Shown: positions 16,420 to 25,344, counted from the stretch's first letter. The stretch is DNA of 64,000 bases from an uncultured Ruminococcus sp. (GCA_900541505.1 UQKK01000019.1:3387-67386); one strand, 5' to 3'. Numbers and translations: made by a program. The notes: generated from the letters alone by a model not told the origin.

Positions 16420-17282
16420 CTAAGTTCCTCCTTCCTTTTGAGCGCTAGGAACGCGCAGAGATTCCCTCTCTTATCCCCCGTTGCCCTGTGTGAATAGAGA
16501 ATCTGACTGTTGCAGTGCGTACAGACATTGGTGACTGCCATATGATTCGGCAAAATGCCGCACTCTTTAAAGATGATTTCATTCGCCTTCCACAGATTCA
16601 ACTGGTATTTTCCGTTTTCTTTCGCGTAGAATATCTCTTTCCATGTCTCTTCCGGGAAATTTTCCCGGAACTTATCGATGACATCCTCGCTGACCTCGTA
16701 ACAGTCCTGACAGATGGAAGGTCCCACCGCCGCCAGGATATCCCTGGGGTCACAGCCGTACTCCTTCTGCATTTTTTCCACTGTGTGCTTTCCAATCTTC
16801 CCAACAGTCCCTCTCCAGCCGGAATGGGAAAGTCCGATAACTTGTTTCACCGGGTCCACAAAATACAGCGGCACGCAGTCCGCGTAAAAAGTCACAAGGC
16901 AGATTCCCGGCACATTCGTCACCAGACCGTCCACGTGCGAATAGTCCCTCTCTCTTGTGATTCCCTTGCCTCTGTCCGCCTCTGTCACCACCCGCACATT
17001 TACCGTGTGAGTCTGATGGGTGAATACCATATCCTCGCAGTCTACACCAATCGCCCTGCCAATCCTGCGAAAATTCTCCCGCACCAACTCTTCTTCATCT
17101 CCCCGTGTAAAGCTTAAGTTCAGGGAAGAATAATAGCCCTGGCTTACGCCTCCCAAACGGGTGGAAAAACCATGACGCACGATTCCTGTATTTTGAAACA
17201 ACGGATATTCCAGGTAAGGAGTATCCGTCTCAATCTCGTCAAATATATGTCTCTTGTCTTTATACTGCAGACCTAAACTCAT
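16416..17282 (-). CDS. pgeF: Peptidoglycan editing factor / purine nucleoside phosphorylase, YfiH family
   Basis: The 288-residue cytoplasmic protein carries the DUF152 zinc ligands: His in FTHQTHTVNV, Cys in TFYADCVPL and His in GLSHSGWRGT. Family members act on purine nucleosides, and in E. coli PgeF also removes misincorporated muropeptide precursors. It is located between rnhB-yraN (14-base gap) and mscS (4-base overlap). Start ATG with CTCATTT-type spacing is acceptable. Confidence 0.9.
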   Translation of the reverse strand: MSLGLQYKDKRHIFDEIETDTPYLEYPLFQNTGIVRHGFSTRLGGVSQGYYSSLNLSFTRGDEEELVRENFRRIGRAIGVDCEDMVFTHQTHTVNVRVVTEADRGKGITRERDYSHVDGLVTNVPGICLVTFYADCVPLYFVDPVKQVIGLSHSGWRGTVGKIGKHTVEKMQKEYGCDPRDILAAVGPSICQDCYEVSEDVIDKFRENFPEETWKEIFYAKENGKYQLNLWKANEIIFKECGILPNHMAVTNVCTHCNSQILYSHRATGDKRGNLCAFLALKRKEELR

Positions 17283-17296
17283 AACCGCTCCTCATT

Positions 17297-18511
17297 TCAA
17301 CCTTCAAACGCATTTCTGACATGCTCGATATGCTCCCCTTCAATGCCTATGACATCAAACCTGCACGGGCACCCGGAAATCTTTTTCTCCTGCATGTAGT
17401 GCATGGCTGTAAGAAAAATCCTTCGCTGCTTGCGCTCATCCACGGCTTCCAGCGGATTTCCCGACCTGTCATCACTGCGGTATTTCACCTCGCAGAACAC
17501 AAGCGTACTGCCATCCTTCGCCACAATGTCAATCTCACCCTGAGAACAGCGGTAATTATAAGTCAGGATTTCAAATCCCTGCTCTTTTAAATACCCACCC
17601 GCTGCCTGTTCATATCTCCTGCCCGTCTCCGTATGACTGCTGTGATTTTCACCTGCATGTGCGGCGCCCTTCTGTTCATATGCCGCCATTCCCCGTCCGT
17701 ATGGGGAATCTGCCGTCCCGCCTCCATGTTCCCCGGCGCGCTCCTCATTGATAAAGTTCCCGATAAAAGAACGGCGGTGTATGGGAAGGGGACCTCTTTT
17801 TTTCAGTGCCTCTATGTGCTCCCTGGAGCCATATCCCTTATTCTGCGCAAATCCGTAGCCGGGATACACTTCGTCATATTTTTCCATCATGGCATCCCTC
17901 GTCACTTTCGCCAGGATGCTTGCCGCCGCGATGGATACGCTCTTGGCATCCCCCTTCACGATAGGCACCTGGGGGATGGAGACATCCGGTATGGTCACGG
18001 CATCGTTTAACAATATCTGGGGCGCAACTTTGAGACTGGCAATCGCCATGCGCATCGCCTCATAGGTCGCCTGCAGGATATTGATTTTATCAATCCTCTC
18101 CGGTCCCACCACACCGATACCTGTCGCCACTGCCTTTTCGCAGATTTCCTCATACAGTTCTTCCCGCTTTTTGGCGGACAGCTTCTTGGAGTCATTTATC
18201 CACAAAATCTCACAGTCTTTCGGCAGGATAACAGCGCCTGCCACCACCGGACCTGCCAGCGGTCCTCTCCCGACTTCGTCAATACCGCAGATGTATGCAA
18301 ACTCTCCGTACTTATCCTCGAACGCGCGCATCTCTTTGAGGCGCGCGCTCTCTGCGCAGAGCTTTTCTTCCTGCTTTTTCGATTTGGCGATAAGGTTTTG
18401 CACCCCGCTCCTTGTATCGTCTGCGTACTTCTCATACAGTTTACGCAAACATTCGGGCGACTGTCCCGCCTTAACAAACTCTGCTTTTATCTCGCTGATG
18501 CTCTGTCCCAT
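17297..18511 (-). CDS. rnhB: Fusion of ribonuclease HII and YraN (UPF0102) nuclease-like domain
   Basis: The 404-residue protein contains a helical N-terminal extension (1-70) and an RNase HII domain (about 72-260). Catalytic Asp78-Glu79 (CGIDEVGRGPLAGPV), Asp170 and Asp188 have exactly the spacing of E. coli Asp16/Glu17/Asp108/Asp126. A Gly/His-rich linker follows (about 261-298), then a YraN domain (about 300-400) with GEIDIVAKDG (Asp328) and FCEVKYR (Glu341, Lys343), a restriction-endonuclease-like core. RNase HII removes ribonucleotides from DNA; the function of YraN is unclear. The two genes are usually adjacent, and here they are one frame. Confidence 0.92.
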   Translation of the reverse strand: MGQSISEIKAEFVKAGQSPECLRKLYEKYADDTRSGVQNLIAKSKKQEEKLCAESARLKEMRAFEDKYGEFAYICGIDEVGRGPLAGPVVAGAVILPKDCEILWINDSKKLSAKKREELYEEICEKAVATGIGVVGPERIDKINILQATYEAMRMAIASLKVAPQILLNDAVTIPDVSIPQVPIVKGDAKSVSIAAASILAKVTRDAMMEKYDEVYPGYGFAQNKGYGSREHIEALKKRGPLPIHRRSFIGNFINEERAGEHGGGTADSPYGRGMAAYEQKGAAHAGENHSSHTETGRRYEQAAGGYLKEQGFEILTYNYRCSQGEIDIVAKDGSTLVFCEVKYRSDDRSGNPLEAVDERKQRRIFLTAMHYMQEKKISGCPCRFDVIGIEGEHIEHVRNAFEG

Positions 18512-18543
18512 ACCGTATTTTCACCTTTGCTCTTTTCCTCTGT

Positions 18544-19089
18544 CTATTCGTGCTTGATGACTCCGAATTTATTGAACGGCCAGATGCGAATCCATGCCCT
18601 TCCTATGAGGTCATCCCTGTGAAGCACTCCCACGCTGGGGTCCCGGCTGTCCTGGCTGTGGTTTCTGTTGTCCCCCAGCACAAAATATTCGTCCGCTCCC
18701 AGAGTGATAGGCTCCTCTGCAATACCCGGATTCAGCATTTCCTCATTTCCGTAATGCTCATCAAGCACCTGCCCGTTGATATAGACCTTTCCGCCGCTGA
18801 CCTGCACAGTCTCCCCCGGCAGTCCGATGATTCTCTTAATATAGTACGTATTTTCCTCATACTGGTAGGGAAATACAATAATGTCATACCGCTTCGGGTC
18901 ACGGAAACGGTAGGATATCTTATCCACGATGAGCTGGTCGCTGTCCGAGAGCGTGGTCTCCATGGAGGAGCCGCTGACCCGCGTCCGCACCCCTACAAAT
19001 GTAACGATAAAATATGTGAGCCCCAGGATGACAACGATATATACAATCCATCCCAGTAATTCTCTGATAATACCTTTCTCGCGCTTCAT
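18544..19089 (-). CDS. lepB: Type I signal peptidase (first copy)
   Basis: The 181-residue protein has one N-terminal membrane helix (about 10-34). The catalytic serine is Ser42 in VSGSSMETTL and the general base is Lys85 in YYIKRIIGLPGE. It also has VLGDNRNHSQDSRDPSVG. It cleaves signal peptides of exported proteins at the outer face of the membrane. It is in the same leftward unit as rbgA and the second lepB, as in many Firmicutes with paralogous SipS-like enzymes. Confidence 0.95.
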   Translation of the reverse strand: MKREKGIIRELLGWIVYIVVILGLTYFIVTFVGVRTRVSGSSMETTLSDSDQLIVDKISYRFRDPKRYDIIVFPYQYEENTYYIKRIIGLPGETVQVSGGKVYINGQVLDEHYGNEEMLNPGIAEEPITLGADEYFVLGDNRNHSQDSRDPSVGVLHRDDLIGRAWIRIWPFNKFGVIKHE

Positions 19090-19121
19090 TTCCTACCCTC
19101 TTTCTGCTGTCTCTTTCTATC

Positions 19122-19973
19122 TTAGTGATTTGCCGCAGGAAATTCAAGTGTTATTTTCCCCAGACGTCCGTTCCTGAAATCATCCAAAATGAGTGCGGCA
19201 GCTTTCTCTGTGTCCAGTTCATTTCCCCGCACAATGCAGTGTCTGCTCCTCGCCGCTGCTTCCAGGCAGGAAAAGTCATCCCCCTGCTCCTCTATCCCGT
19301 ATTTTTCCGCAAGGATTCCCGGGTAATACTCGCGCAGAAACGCGATGAGCTTTAAGGCGAGTTCTTCCGTCTGCAGGATTTCATCCTTGATAGAGCCGAT
19401 AAAGGCGAGCTTAAGCCCCACCGTCTGGTCCTCAAATTTGGGCCAGAGGATTCCCGGTGTATCCAGAAGTTCCACATTTTTATTCAGACGAATCCACTGT
19501 TTTCCCTTCGTCACACCCGGCTTGTTCCCTGTTTTCGCGCAGGCTTTCCCTGCCAGAGAATTGATGAAGGTGGATTTCCCCACATTCGGTATCCCTACCA
19601 CCATCGCCCGCACGGGACGGTTTAAGATACCGCGTTTTCTGTCTCTTTCTATCTTCTCCTTACATGCCTCCTGAATCACACCCTGGATAGATTTTATCCC
19701 GGTGCCCTTTTTGGAGTTCACCCGGACCACAGAATACCCCTTGTCTTTAAAAAACTGTGTCCAGGCGTCATTATAGCTATCCTGCGCCAAATCTGATTTA
19801 TTGAGCACAATCAGGCGCGCTTTATTCTTTCCCAGTTCATCGATATCCGGGTTGCGGCTGCTCACCGGAATCCTCGCATCTACCAGCTCAATGACCAAAT
19901 CGATGAGCTTGATATTCTCCTGCATCATCCTCTTTGCCTTGGTCATATGACCAGGGTACCACTGAAAATGCAT
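19122..19973 (-). CDS. rbgA: Ribosome biogenesis GTPase RbgA (YlqF)
   Basis: The 283-residue protein has circularly permuted GTPase motifs in the order G4 (LNKSDLAQ), G1 (GIPNVGKST) and G3 (DTPGILWP), with an N-terminal MHFQWYPGHMTKAKRMM that is diagnostic of YlqF. It promotes late assembly of the 50S subunit. It lies between the two lepB genes (12 and 32 base gaps) in the conserved rplS-lepB-rbgA-rnhB order of Firmicutes. Confidence 0.95.
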   Translation of the reverse strand: MHFQWYPGHMTKAKRMMQENIKLIDLVIELVDARIPVSSRNPDIDELGKNKARLIVLNKSDLAQDSYNDAWTQFFKDKGYSVVRVNSKKGTGIKSIQGVIQEACKEKIERDRKRGILNRPVRAMVVGIPNVGKSTFINSLAGKACAKTGNKPGVTKGKQWIRLNKNVELLDTPGILWPKFEDQTVGLKLAFIGSIKDEILQTEELALKLIAFLREYYPGILAEKYGIEEQGDDFSCLEAAARSRHCIVRGNELDTEKAAALILDDFRNGRLGKITLEFPAANH

Positions 19974-19985
19974 AGTGTTCCTCCT

Positions 19986-20645
19986 CTAATCTTTTACAAA
20001 TCCGAAATTCGCTCCAAAATTCGCCACGAACCAGACTTTGCCGTAGATATCTTCTCTGCTGACATTTCCGATATCCGGCATACGGCTGTCATCACTTCCC
20101 GCCTGGTTGTCGCCCATCACGAAATATTCTCCTTCGCCAAGCTCCACCGGCTGTTCCGCGATTCCTTCATATTCCACGTCGGAAACATAGATATCCTTTG
20201 TAAGTTCCTCCCCATCGATATATACCTTTCCGTCCTGAATCTGCACGGTCTCCCCCGGCAGTCCTACGATGCGCTTGATGGAATAATGGACGTTCTCATT
20301 TCCGCCGGGACGAAACGCGATGATATCTCCCCTTCCCGGCTTCACGGCGTTATATACCATCCGGTTCACAAGGACCACATCGCCGTTGTTCAGTACCGGC
20401 TTCATGGAATCCCCCGCATTGCTCACCCGCTGCCCGAAAAACCACACCAGCATCGCCGCCAGAGCGCACACCAGCGCAATCTCCAGCCCCCAGATGAGAG
20501 CTCTGCCTTTGCTTACCTGTCCCGCCCGCTTTCCCCGCAGATTTACAGACGTACGGCTTTCCTCAAAATGCAGTCCGGGCTTCTTCGCGGGACTGCCTGC
20601 CCTGCGTCTTCTCTTTCGCTTTTTCCGAAATTTCAACTCCTGCAT
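19986..20645 (-). CDS. lepB: Type I signal peptidase (second copy) with basic N-terminal tail
   Basis: The start is set at MQELKFRKKRKRRRR because AGGAGGG lies 7 bases upstream; the longer frame has no such site. The 219-residue product has a very basic cytoplasmic tail (about 45 residues), one membrane helix (about 48-71), Ser80 in NAGDSMKPVL and Lys124 in YSIKRIVGLPGE. It differs from the neighbouring lepB mainly by the tail. It probably shares substrates or handles a subset. Confidence 0.93.
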   Translation of the reverse strand: MQELKFRKKRKRRRRAGSPAKKPGLHFEESRTSVNLRGKRAGQVSKGRALIWGLEIALVCALAAMLVWFFGQRVSNAGDSMKPVLNNGDVVLVNRMVYNAVKPGRGDIIAFRPGGNENVHYSIKRIVGLPGETVQIQDGKVYIDGEELTKDIYVSDVEYEGIAEQPVELGEGEYFVMGDNQAGSDDSRMPDIGNVSREDIYGKVWFVANFGANFGFVKD

Positions 20646-20778
20646 GATTCTCCCTCCTGAAAACCGCCTTTTTGACGGACATCTTTGTGACAGACCAAAG
20701 AGTTCCGCTTGCAAAACTTTCGCGCCGGGCGCGGTCGCATGCCTCTATACAGCACAATAGTATACTATGATATAAGAA

Positions 20779-20811
20779 GAGGGACAATCTACATATCTGT
20801 AATTGTCCCTC
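20779..20811 (-). terminator. Terminator after rplS
   Basis: GAGGGACAAT (20802-20811 read in reverse) pairs perfectly with ATTGTCCCTC (20779-20788), followed by TTCTTAT. It separates rplS from the lepB-rbgA unit. Confidence 0.75.
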
Positions 20812-20835
20812 TCAAAGTTACGTATTCACTGAATC

Positions 20836-21183
20836 TTATTTCACTAATTCTTTTACCTTGGCAGCCTTGCCGACACGATTTCTCAAGTAGTTCAGTTTTG
20901 CTCTTCTTACTTTACCTCTGCGCACAACTTCTACTTTCTCTACGTGTGGAGAGTGGAGCGGCCATGTCTTCTCCACGCCGATTCCGTTGGAGTTCTTTCT
21001 CACTGTGAAAGTAGCTCTCACTCCGCCGCCCTGTTTCTTCAGGACCGTACCTTCAAACACCTGGATTCTCTCGCGGTTTCCCTCTTTAATCTTAGCGTAT
21101 ACCTTAACAGTATCACCGACATTGAACTCAGGAGCATTTTCTTTCAACTGCTCTGCTTCGATTTTTTTGATAATTTCATTCAT
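20836..21183 (-). CDS. rplS: 50S ribosomal protein L19
   Basis: The 115-residue protein is full length, beginning MNEIIKKIEAEQLKE, with FNVGDTVKVYAKIKEGNRERIQ (in pieces), GVGVEKTWPLHSP-type core (here GIGVEKTWPLHSP) and a basic end RRAKLNYLRNRVGKAAKVKE. It binds at the 30S-50S interface. AAGGAGG lies 8 bases before the ATG. It has its own promoter at 21266-21294. Confidence 0.98.
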   Translation of the reverse strand: MNEIIKKIEAEQLKENAPEFNVGDTVKVYAKIKEGNRERIQVFEGTVLKKQGGGVRATFTVRKNSNGIGVEKTWPLHSPHVEKVEVVRRGKVRRAKLNYLRNRVGKAAKVKELVK

Positions 21184-21294
21184 TTTGTGTGACCTCCTTC
21201 ATATTAGACGTTCTTAACACATAAATGGTGCCAGAGGACCATCGACTTCTTTTCACAACTATCGTAGTTTACCACATTTTCTGTCAGGTTTCAA
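21184..21294 (-). promoter_or_regulatory. rplS promoter and leader, possible L19 leader RNA
   Basis: TTGAAA (21289-21294) and TAAACT (21266-21271) are 17 bases apart on the leftward strand. The roughly 75-base leader contains GATGGTCCTCTGGCACCAT (an imperfect hairpin) and TTAAGAACG before the ribosome site. The position fits the L19 leader class of Firmicutes, but I cannot confirm the match. Confidence 0.5.
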
Positions 21295-22058
21295 GTATTG
21301 TTTTCGATTTCTTCCGCCTTTTCTCTCATTTTTGCCATGATTTCTTCCAGAAATTTCTGTTCTTTGTCTGTCAGAACACTTTTTTCCAACAAATCCGGTC
21401 TCCGCTCCAGCGTGCGGAGGATGGACTGCTCCCTCCGCCATTTCTCGATATTGGCATGATGACCGGACAAAAGCACCGGGGGCACCTTTTTGCCGTGCCA
21501 CTCCTCCGGTCTGGAATACTGGGGATACTCCAGCAGATTATCCTGAAAGGACTCAAACTCGGCTGACACGTCATTGTGGAGCACCCCCGGCACCATCCGG
21601 GAAATGGCATCCACCATCACCATCGCCGGGAGTTCCCCTCCCGTCAGCACGTAATCGCCAATGGACACATAATCTGTGACGATTTCCTCCAGGACGCGCT
21701 CATCAATGCCCTCATAGTGTCCGCAGAGCAGAATCAAATCCTCTTCCTTCGCGAGCTCCTCTGCCATTTTCTGGGAAAATGTCTCCCCCTGAGGGGACAG
21801 ATAGACCACTCTGGGCTTTTTATCCAGTTTCTCTGCTATAGCTTCATAGGCGAGATAGACCGGTTCCGCCTGCATAAGCATCCCCGCTCCTCCCCCGTAA
21901 GGGTAGTCGTCCACGCTCTGGTGCTTGTTAAACGCATAATCCCGTATATTGACCGCCTCGATGCTTAACAGGTCGTTTTTCACTGCCCTGCCGATGATGC
22001 TCGTATTCAGCCCGTTCAATACCATTTCCGGGAACAGCGTCAGTATATGGAAATTCAT
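21291..22058 (-). CDS. trmD: tRNA (guanine37-N1)-methyltransferase
   Basis: The start is MNFHILTLFPEMV at 22058, since GAGGAGG lies just upstream; the frame runs on to 22076. The 255-residue SPOUT methyltransferase shows ADDYPYGGGAGMLMQAEP-type sequence (here DDYPYGGGAGMLMQ), LLCGHYEGIDERV and the knot region DYVLTGGELPAMVMVDAISR. It methylates G37 of tRNAs with SAM. It lies downstream of rimM by about 140 bases. Confidence 0.96.
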   Translation of the reverse strand: MNFHILTLFPEMVLNGLNTSIIGRAVKNDLLSIEAVNIRDYAFNKHQSVDDYPYGGGAGMLMQAEPVYLAYEAIAEKLDKKPRVVYLSPQGETFSQKMAEELAKEEDLILLCGHYEGIDERVLEEIVTDYVSIGDYVLTGGELPAMVMVDAISRMVPGVLHNDVSAEFESFQDNLLEYPQYSRPEEWHGKKVPPVLLSGHHANIEKWRREQSILRTLERRPDLLEKSVLTDKEQKFLEEIMAKMREKAEEIENNT

Positions 22059-22199
22059 CTTTGCCTTCCTCCTCAAATCATGTCAGACTCCGTAGGTGTT
22101 GTCGTCAATCAACGATGCCGCCGCATCGCCTCATTCCTGCGCCTTACAGAGTGAACATCCATTCTGCGTCATTATACTGAAAGTCAATGATACAGCACA

Positions 22200-22724
22200 C
22201 TAGATAAGCCCCTCCAGAAGATGAATCTTCATCTTCCCGCCTTTGATGTCTACATCCAGGATACACTGCTTGATGGCAGGCACGAGCACTTCCCCGTACT
22301 TTTCTGAATCTATGACATACACCTCGTTCGCCCCTGTCTCCATGACATCTTTTAAAACGCCGAATGGCTCTGCTTCCTCCGACATCCCTTCCTCTGCCAC
22401 GTAGACCTCCATGCCAATCAAATCGGCGATATAATACTCGTCCTCCTCAAGGGATACCGCGTCCTCTCTAGGAACGAACAGGCTCTTTCCCTTGTATTTT
22501 TCCACATCATTGATGTTGTCGATACCTTTGAACTTTATAATCACATACTGTTTAAAGAACTTGACTCCCTGCACCCCAAGGTCCAGCCGCTCTTTTCCTG
22601 TATCCAGTATGACATTTTTCAATTTTTTAAAGCGCTCCGGGTCGTCCGTGGTGGGAAATACCTTGACCTCTCCCCGGATTCCGTGGGTGGATGTGATGAC
22701 ACCGACCTGTAAAAACTGCTCCAT
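22200..22724 (-). CDS. rimM: Ribosome maturation factor RimM
   Basis: The 174-residue protein has the RimM N-terminal domain (LQVGVITSTHGIRGEVKVFP) and a PRC-barrel C-terminal domain (YYIADLIGMEVY; VLVPAIKQCILDVDIKGGKM). It helps mature the 30S head. AGGAGA precedes the ATG. The 141 bases to trmD contain no gene and only weak structure. Confidence 0.96.
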   Translation of the reverse strand: MEQFLQVGVITSTHGIRGEVKVFPTTDDPERFKKLKNVILDTGKERLDLGVQGVKFFKQYVIIKFKGIDNINDVEKYKGKSLFVPREDAVSLEEDEYYIADLIGMEVYVAEEGMSEEAEPFGVLKDVMETGANEVYVIDSEKYGEVLVPAIKQCILDVDIKGGKMKIHLLEGLI

Positions 22725-22806
22725 CTCTTTCTCCTATTAAATTCTGCTGCCGGATGTATCCGAAACTCTCCCGGCAGACAGATGCAATGTTTCCTCACTC
22801 ATACAG

Positions 22807-22849
22807 AAAAAGGGACGGGCTCCGCACAGTGATAATGAAGCCTGCCCCT
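22807..22849 (-). terminator. Attenuator-like hairpin between khpA and rimM
   Basis: GGGGCAGGCTTC (22838-22849 reversed) pairs with GGAGCCCGTCCC (22812-22823) using wobble pairs and is followed by five T. Upstream are two smaller hairpins (CATACCC/GGGTATG and CATGTACCCG/CGGGCATG). Downstream is CTGCCGG/CCGGCAG. It may partly terminate rpsP-khpA transcripts. Confidence 0.55.
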
Positions 22850-22919
22850 CTCATTTTGCACATGCCCGTTTCGGGTACATGCTGCCTCCATACCCTAAAG
22901 GGTATGTATAAAAAGCTTT

Positions 22920-23147
22920 CTACATGATATCCACGACAACCCGTCTGTCATCCTTGGATGCTGCCGCTTTTACTACGGAACGAATCGCTTTGGCGATACG
23001 CCCCTGCTTTCCGATGACCTTTCCCATGTCCCCGTCAGCCACATGCAGCTCCAGCACAGTCGTTCTGCCTTCCTGTCTCTCTGTGACAGAGACACCATCC
23101 GGATTATCTACCAATGCTTTTGCGATTACTTCTACTAATTCTTTCAT
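22920..23147 (-). CDS. khpA: KH-domain RNA-binding protein KhpA
   Basis: The 75-residue protein is one KH domain with GKVIGKQGRIAKAIRSVVK (GxxG loop GKQG), the standard companion of rpsP in Firmicutes. KhpA with KhpB binds RNAs and affects cell elongation. It lies 25 bases after rpsP. Confidence 0.95.
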   Translation of the reverse strand: MKELVEVIAKALVDNPDGVSVTERQEGRTTVLELHVADGDMGKVIGKQGRIAKAIRSVVKAAASKDDRRVVVDIM

Positions 23148-23172
23148 TTACGCGCACCTCCGCGATGACAGC

Positions 23173-23418
23173 TTATTTCTCAATCCCTGCTGCTTTAAAG
23201 ATTTTGCTTACAACCTCTGTAGGCTGTGCACCGTTGTTGAGCCATTTCTTAGCTGCCTCTTCGTCTACCTTGAATACGCTCGGATCCTGATTCGGGTCAT
23301 AGGTTCCAATCTCCTCGATAAATCTTCCATCTCTTGGGGAACGAGAATCAGCTACGATGATTCTATAAAAAGGAGCCTTCTTCTGTCCCATTCTTCTTAA
23401 TCTGATTTTTACTGCCAT
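23173..23418 (-). CDS. rpsP: 30S ribosomal protein S16
   Basis: The 81-residue protein starts MAVKIRLRRMGQKKAPFYR and includes VVADSRSPRDGRFIEEIGTYDP-type sequence, full length for S16. It belongs to the ylxM-ffh-rpsP-khpA-rimM-trmD unit. The 144 bases between ffh and rpsP hold only short inverted repeats. Confidence 0.98.
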   Translation of the reverse strand: MAVKIRLRRMGQKKAPFYRIIVADSRSPRDGRFIEEIGTYDPNQDPSVFKVDEEAAKKWLNNGAQPTEVVSKIFKAAGIEK

Positions 23419-23562
23419 TTTTCTTCACCTCTGTTTTTTCTTTCTTTTTTATTTTTTGTTTCCTTTATCCCTTCCCGGCGTCTTTTCACAGTCTCGTAAA
23501 TCCGCGGTGCACTAACAGTCTCGTCTCGTGCACAAAAGCCGTGTACAGGAAAAATCTATGTG

Positions 23563-24930
23563 TCAAAAAGGAAGTCTGAACCTGCCTTTTTTACCACCTC
23601 TGCCGCCCATCATACCCGGAAGTTTCTTCATCAGCTTCCTGGTCTCGTTGAACTGTTTTACCATGCGGTTTACTTCCGCGATATCCACCCCGGCGCCCCT
23701 GGCAATCCGGTGCTTTCTCGAAGGATTCAAAATCTCAGGATTTCTTCTCTCTTCTATGGTCATGGAGTAAATCATTGCCTCCATGCGCGCCATCTTCTTT
23801 TCATTCTCCTCTGTGTCAAGGTCAGGCATCTTGCCCTTCCCCAGACCGCCAAGTCCGCCCATACCGGGCATCATACCGAGGATACTGGAAAGTCCGCCCA
23901 TCTTCTTCATCTGGTTCATGCTCTCCAGATAATCTTCAAAGTCGAACTGCGCCTTCTTCATCTTTTCCGCCATCTGCTTCGCCTTGTCTTCATCCAGCTC
24001 AGCTCCGGCTTTCTCTATCAGTGTCAGGACATCTCCCATACCAAGGATACGGGACGCCATCCTGTCGGGATAAAACTGCTCCAAATCGGAAAGCTTCTCT
24101 CCCATGCCGACGTAGAGTATGGGACACCCGGTCACTGCCTTGATAGACAGAGCGGCACCGCCTCTCGTATCGCCGTCCAGCTTGGTGACGATGACACCGT
24201 CAATGCCAATCTTCTCGTTGAAGCTTCCCGCCACATTCACCGCGTCCTGTCCGGTCATGGCATCTACCACCAGGATGGTCTGATGAACTTCCACTGCGGA
24301 TTTAATCTCCTGCAGCTCCTCCATCATCTCCTCATCCACATGCAGACGTCCCGCCGTATCCAGGATGACAAGATTATTGTTGTTCTTTTTCGCGTGTTCC
24401 AATGCGGCTTTCGCAATATCAGCGGGTCGGTTCTTATCTCCCATGGAAAATACTTCCACACCCTGCTTCTCTCCATTTATCTGAAGCTGCTTGATTGCCG
24501 CCGGACGATATACGTCACAGGCAACCAGCAGCGGCTTCTTCCCTTTTAATTTGTACTTTCCCGCCAGCTTCGCCGTGGTGGTCGTTTTACCGGCTCCCTG
24601 GAGACCAGCCATCATAATAACCGTAATCGCGCTCCCCGGCTGAAGCTTAATCTCCGTGGTCTCGGAGCCCATCAGCTTGACCAGTTCCTCATTTACAATC
24701 TTGATGACCATCTGTCCGGGGTTCAGTCCGTTCATAACATCCTGCCCCACCGCGCGTTCCTGGACATCCTTCACAAAGCCCTTTACCACCTTGAAGTTGA
24801 CATCCGCCTCCAAAAGCGCCATCTTGACTTCCTTCAGAGCCGCCTTCACGTCATCTTCTGTCAGGCGTCCCTTGCTTCTCAAGTTTTTGAACACATTTTG
24901 AAGTTTCTCTGTTAAGCTGTCAAATGCCAT
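23563..24930 (-). CDS. ffh: Signal recognition particle GTPase Ffh
   Basis: The 455-residue protein has the N domain (1-85), the G domain with GLQGAGKTTTTAKLA (about 106-120), DTAGRLHVDEEMM and TKLDGDTRGGAALS, and a Met-rich M domain (about 300-430) ending in a GMMGGRGGKKG tail. It binds signal sequences and 4.5S/6S RNA and delivers ribosomes to FtsY. The ATG follows the ylxM stop by one base. Confidence 0.98.
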   Translation of the reverse strand: MAFDSLTEKLQNVFKNLRSKGRLTEDDVKAALKEVKMALLEADVNFKVVKGFVKDVQERAVGQDVMNGLNPGQMVIKIVNEELVKLMGSETTEIKLQPGSAITVIMMAGLQGAGKTTTTAKLAGKYKLKGKKPLLVACDVYRPAAIKQLQINGEKQGVEVFSMGDKNRPADIAKAALEHAKKNNNNLVILDTAGRLHVDEEMMEELQEIKSAVEVHQTILVVDAMTGQDAVNVAGSFNEKIGIDGVIVTKLDGDTRGGAALSIKAVTGCPILYVGMGEKLSDLEQFYPDRMASRILGMGDVLTLIEKAGAELDEDKAKQMAEKMKKAQFDFEDYLESMNQMKKMGGLSSILGMMPGMGGLGGLGKGKMPDLDTEENEKKMARMEAMIYSMTIEERRNPEILNPSRKHRIARGAGVDIAEVNRMVKQFNETRKLMKKLPGMMGGRGGKKGRFRLPF

Positions 24931-24931
24931 G

Positions 24932-25282
24932 CTATAACTCCTCTATAATCGTACCCGAAATCTTCCGGATATCCGCTATCATTTCCGCTGTGTCTGTCTT
25001 CCCGTCCTCATAAGTCTCAAGGATTCTGTCAATCTCATGCACCTTCTCCTTCACGGAGACGAACTTCTCCACGAGATGGAGCTTCTCTTCATAGCCTTCC
25101 AGAATCTTCTGACAGCGCTTCACCATATCATGGACACCCTGTCTGCTGATTCCGGCATCCTGCGCAATCTCACTTAAAGATAAATCTTCCAGGACGAACT
25201 GCTCATAGACATCCTTCTGATGCTCTGTCAGAAGTTCACCGTAGAAATCATACAGCAGCGCCTGTTTAAAAATCTCATCCAT
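24932..25282 (-). CDS. ylxM: YlxM family helix-turn-helix protein of the SRP operon
   Basis: The start is MDEIFKQALLYDFYGELL, with GAGGTG 6 bases upstream. The 116-residue protein has a sigma-70 region-4-like helix-turn-helix (LSLSEIAQDAGISRQGVHDM) and a coiled C-terminus. YlxM is the conserved cotranscribed partner of ffh and modulates SRP in streptococci. It follows a strong promoter. Confidence 0.93.
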   Translation of the reverse strand: MDEIFKQALLYDFYGELLTEHQKDVYEQFVLEDLSLSEIAQDAGISRQGVHDMVKRCQKILEGYEEKLHLVEKFVSVKEKVHEIDRILETYEDGKTDTAEMIADIRKISGTIIEEL

Positions 25283-25298
25283 CTTTATCACCTCTGCT

Positions 25299-25344
25299 AT
25301 CTTACACGATGAAAAGATAGTTGTCAAGCATTTTCTCTTGACAA
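25299..25344 (-). promoter_or_regulatory. Promoter of the ylxM-ffh operon inside a palindrome
   Basis: TTGACA (25322-25327) and TAAGAT (25299-25304) are 17 bases apart, transcribing leftwards. The -35 is one arm of a perfect 8-bp inverted repeat TTGTCAAG / CTTGACAA (25321-25328 and 25337-25344) that could bind a dimeric regulator. Confidence 0.75.

Noticed and set aside
22740..22919. A riboswitch between khpA and rimM
   Set aside because: Several small hairpins are present but no known aptamer core; an attenuating terminator explains them better.
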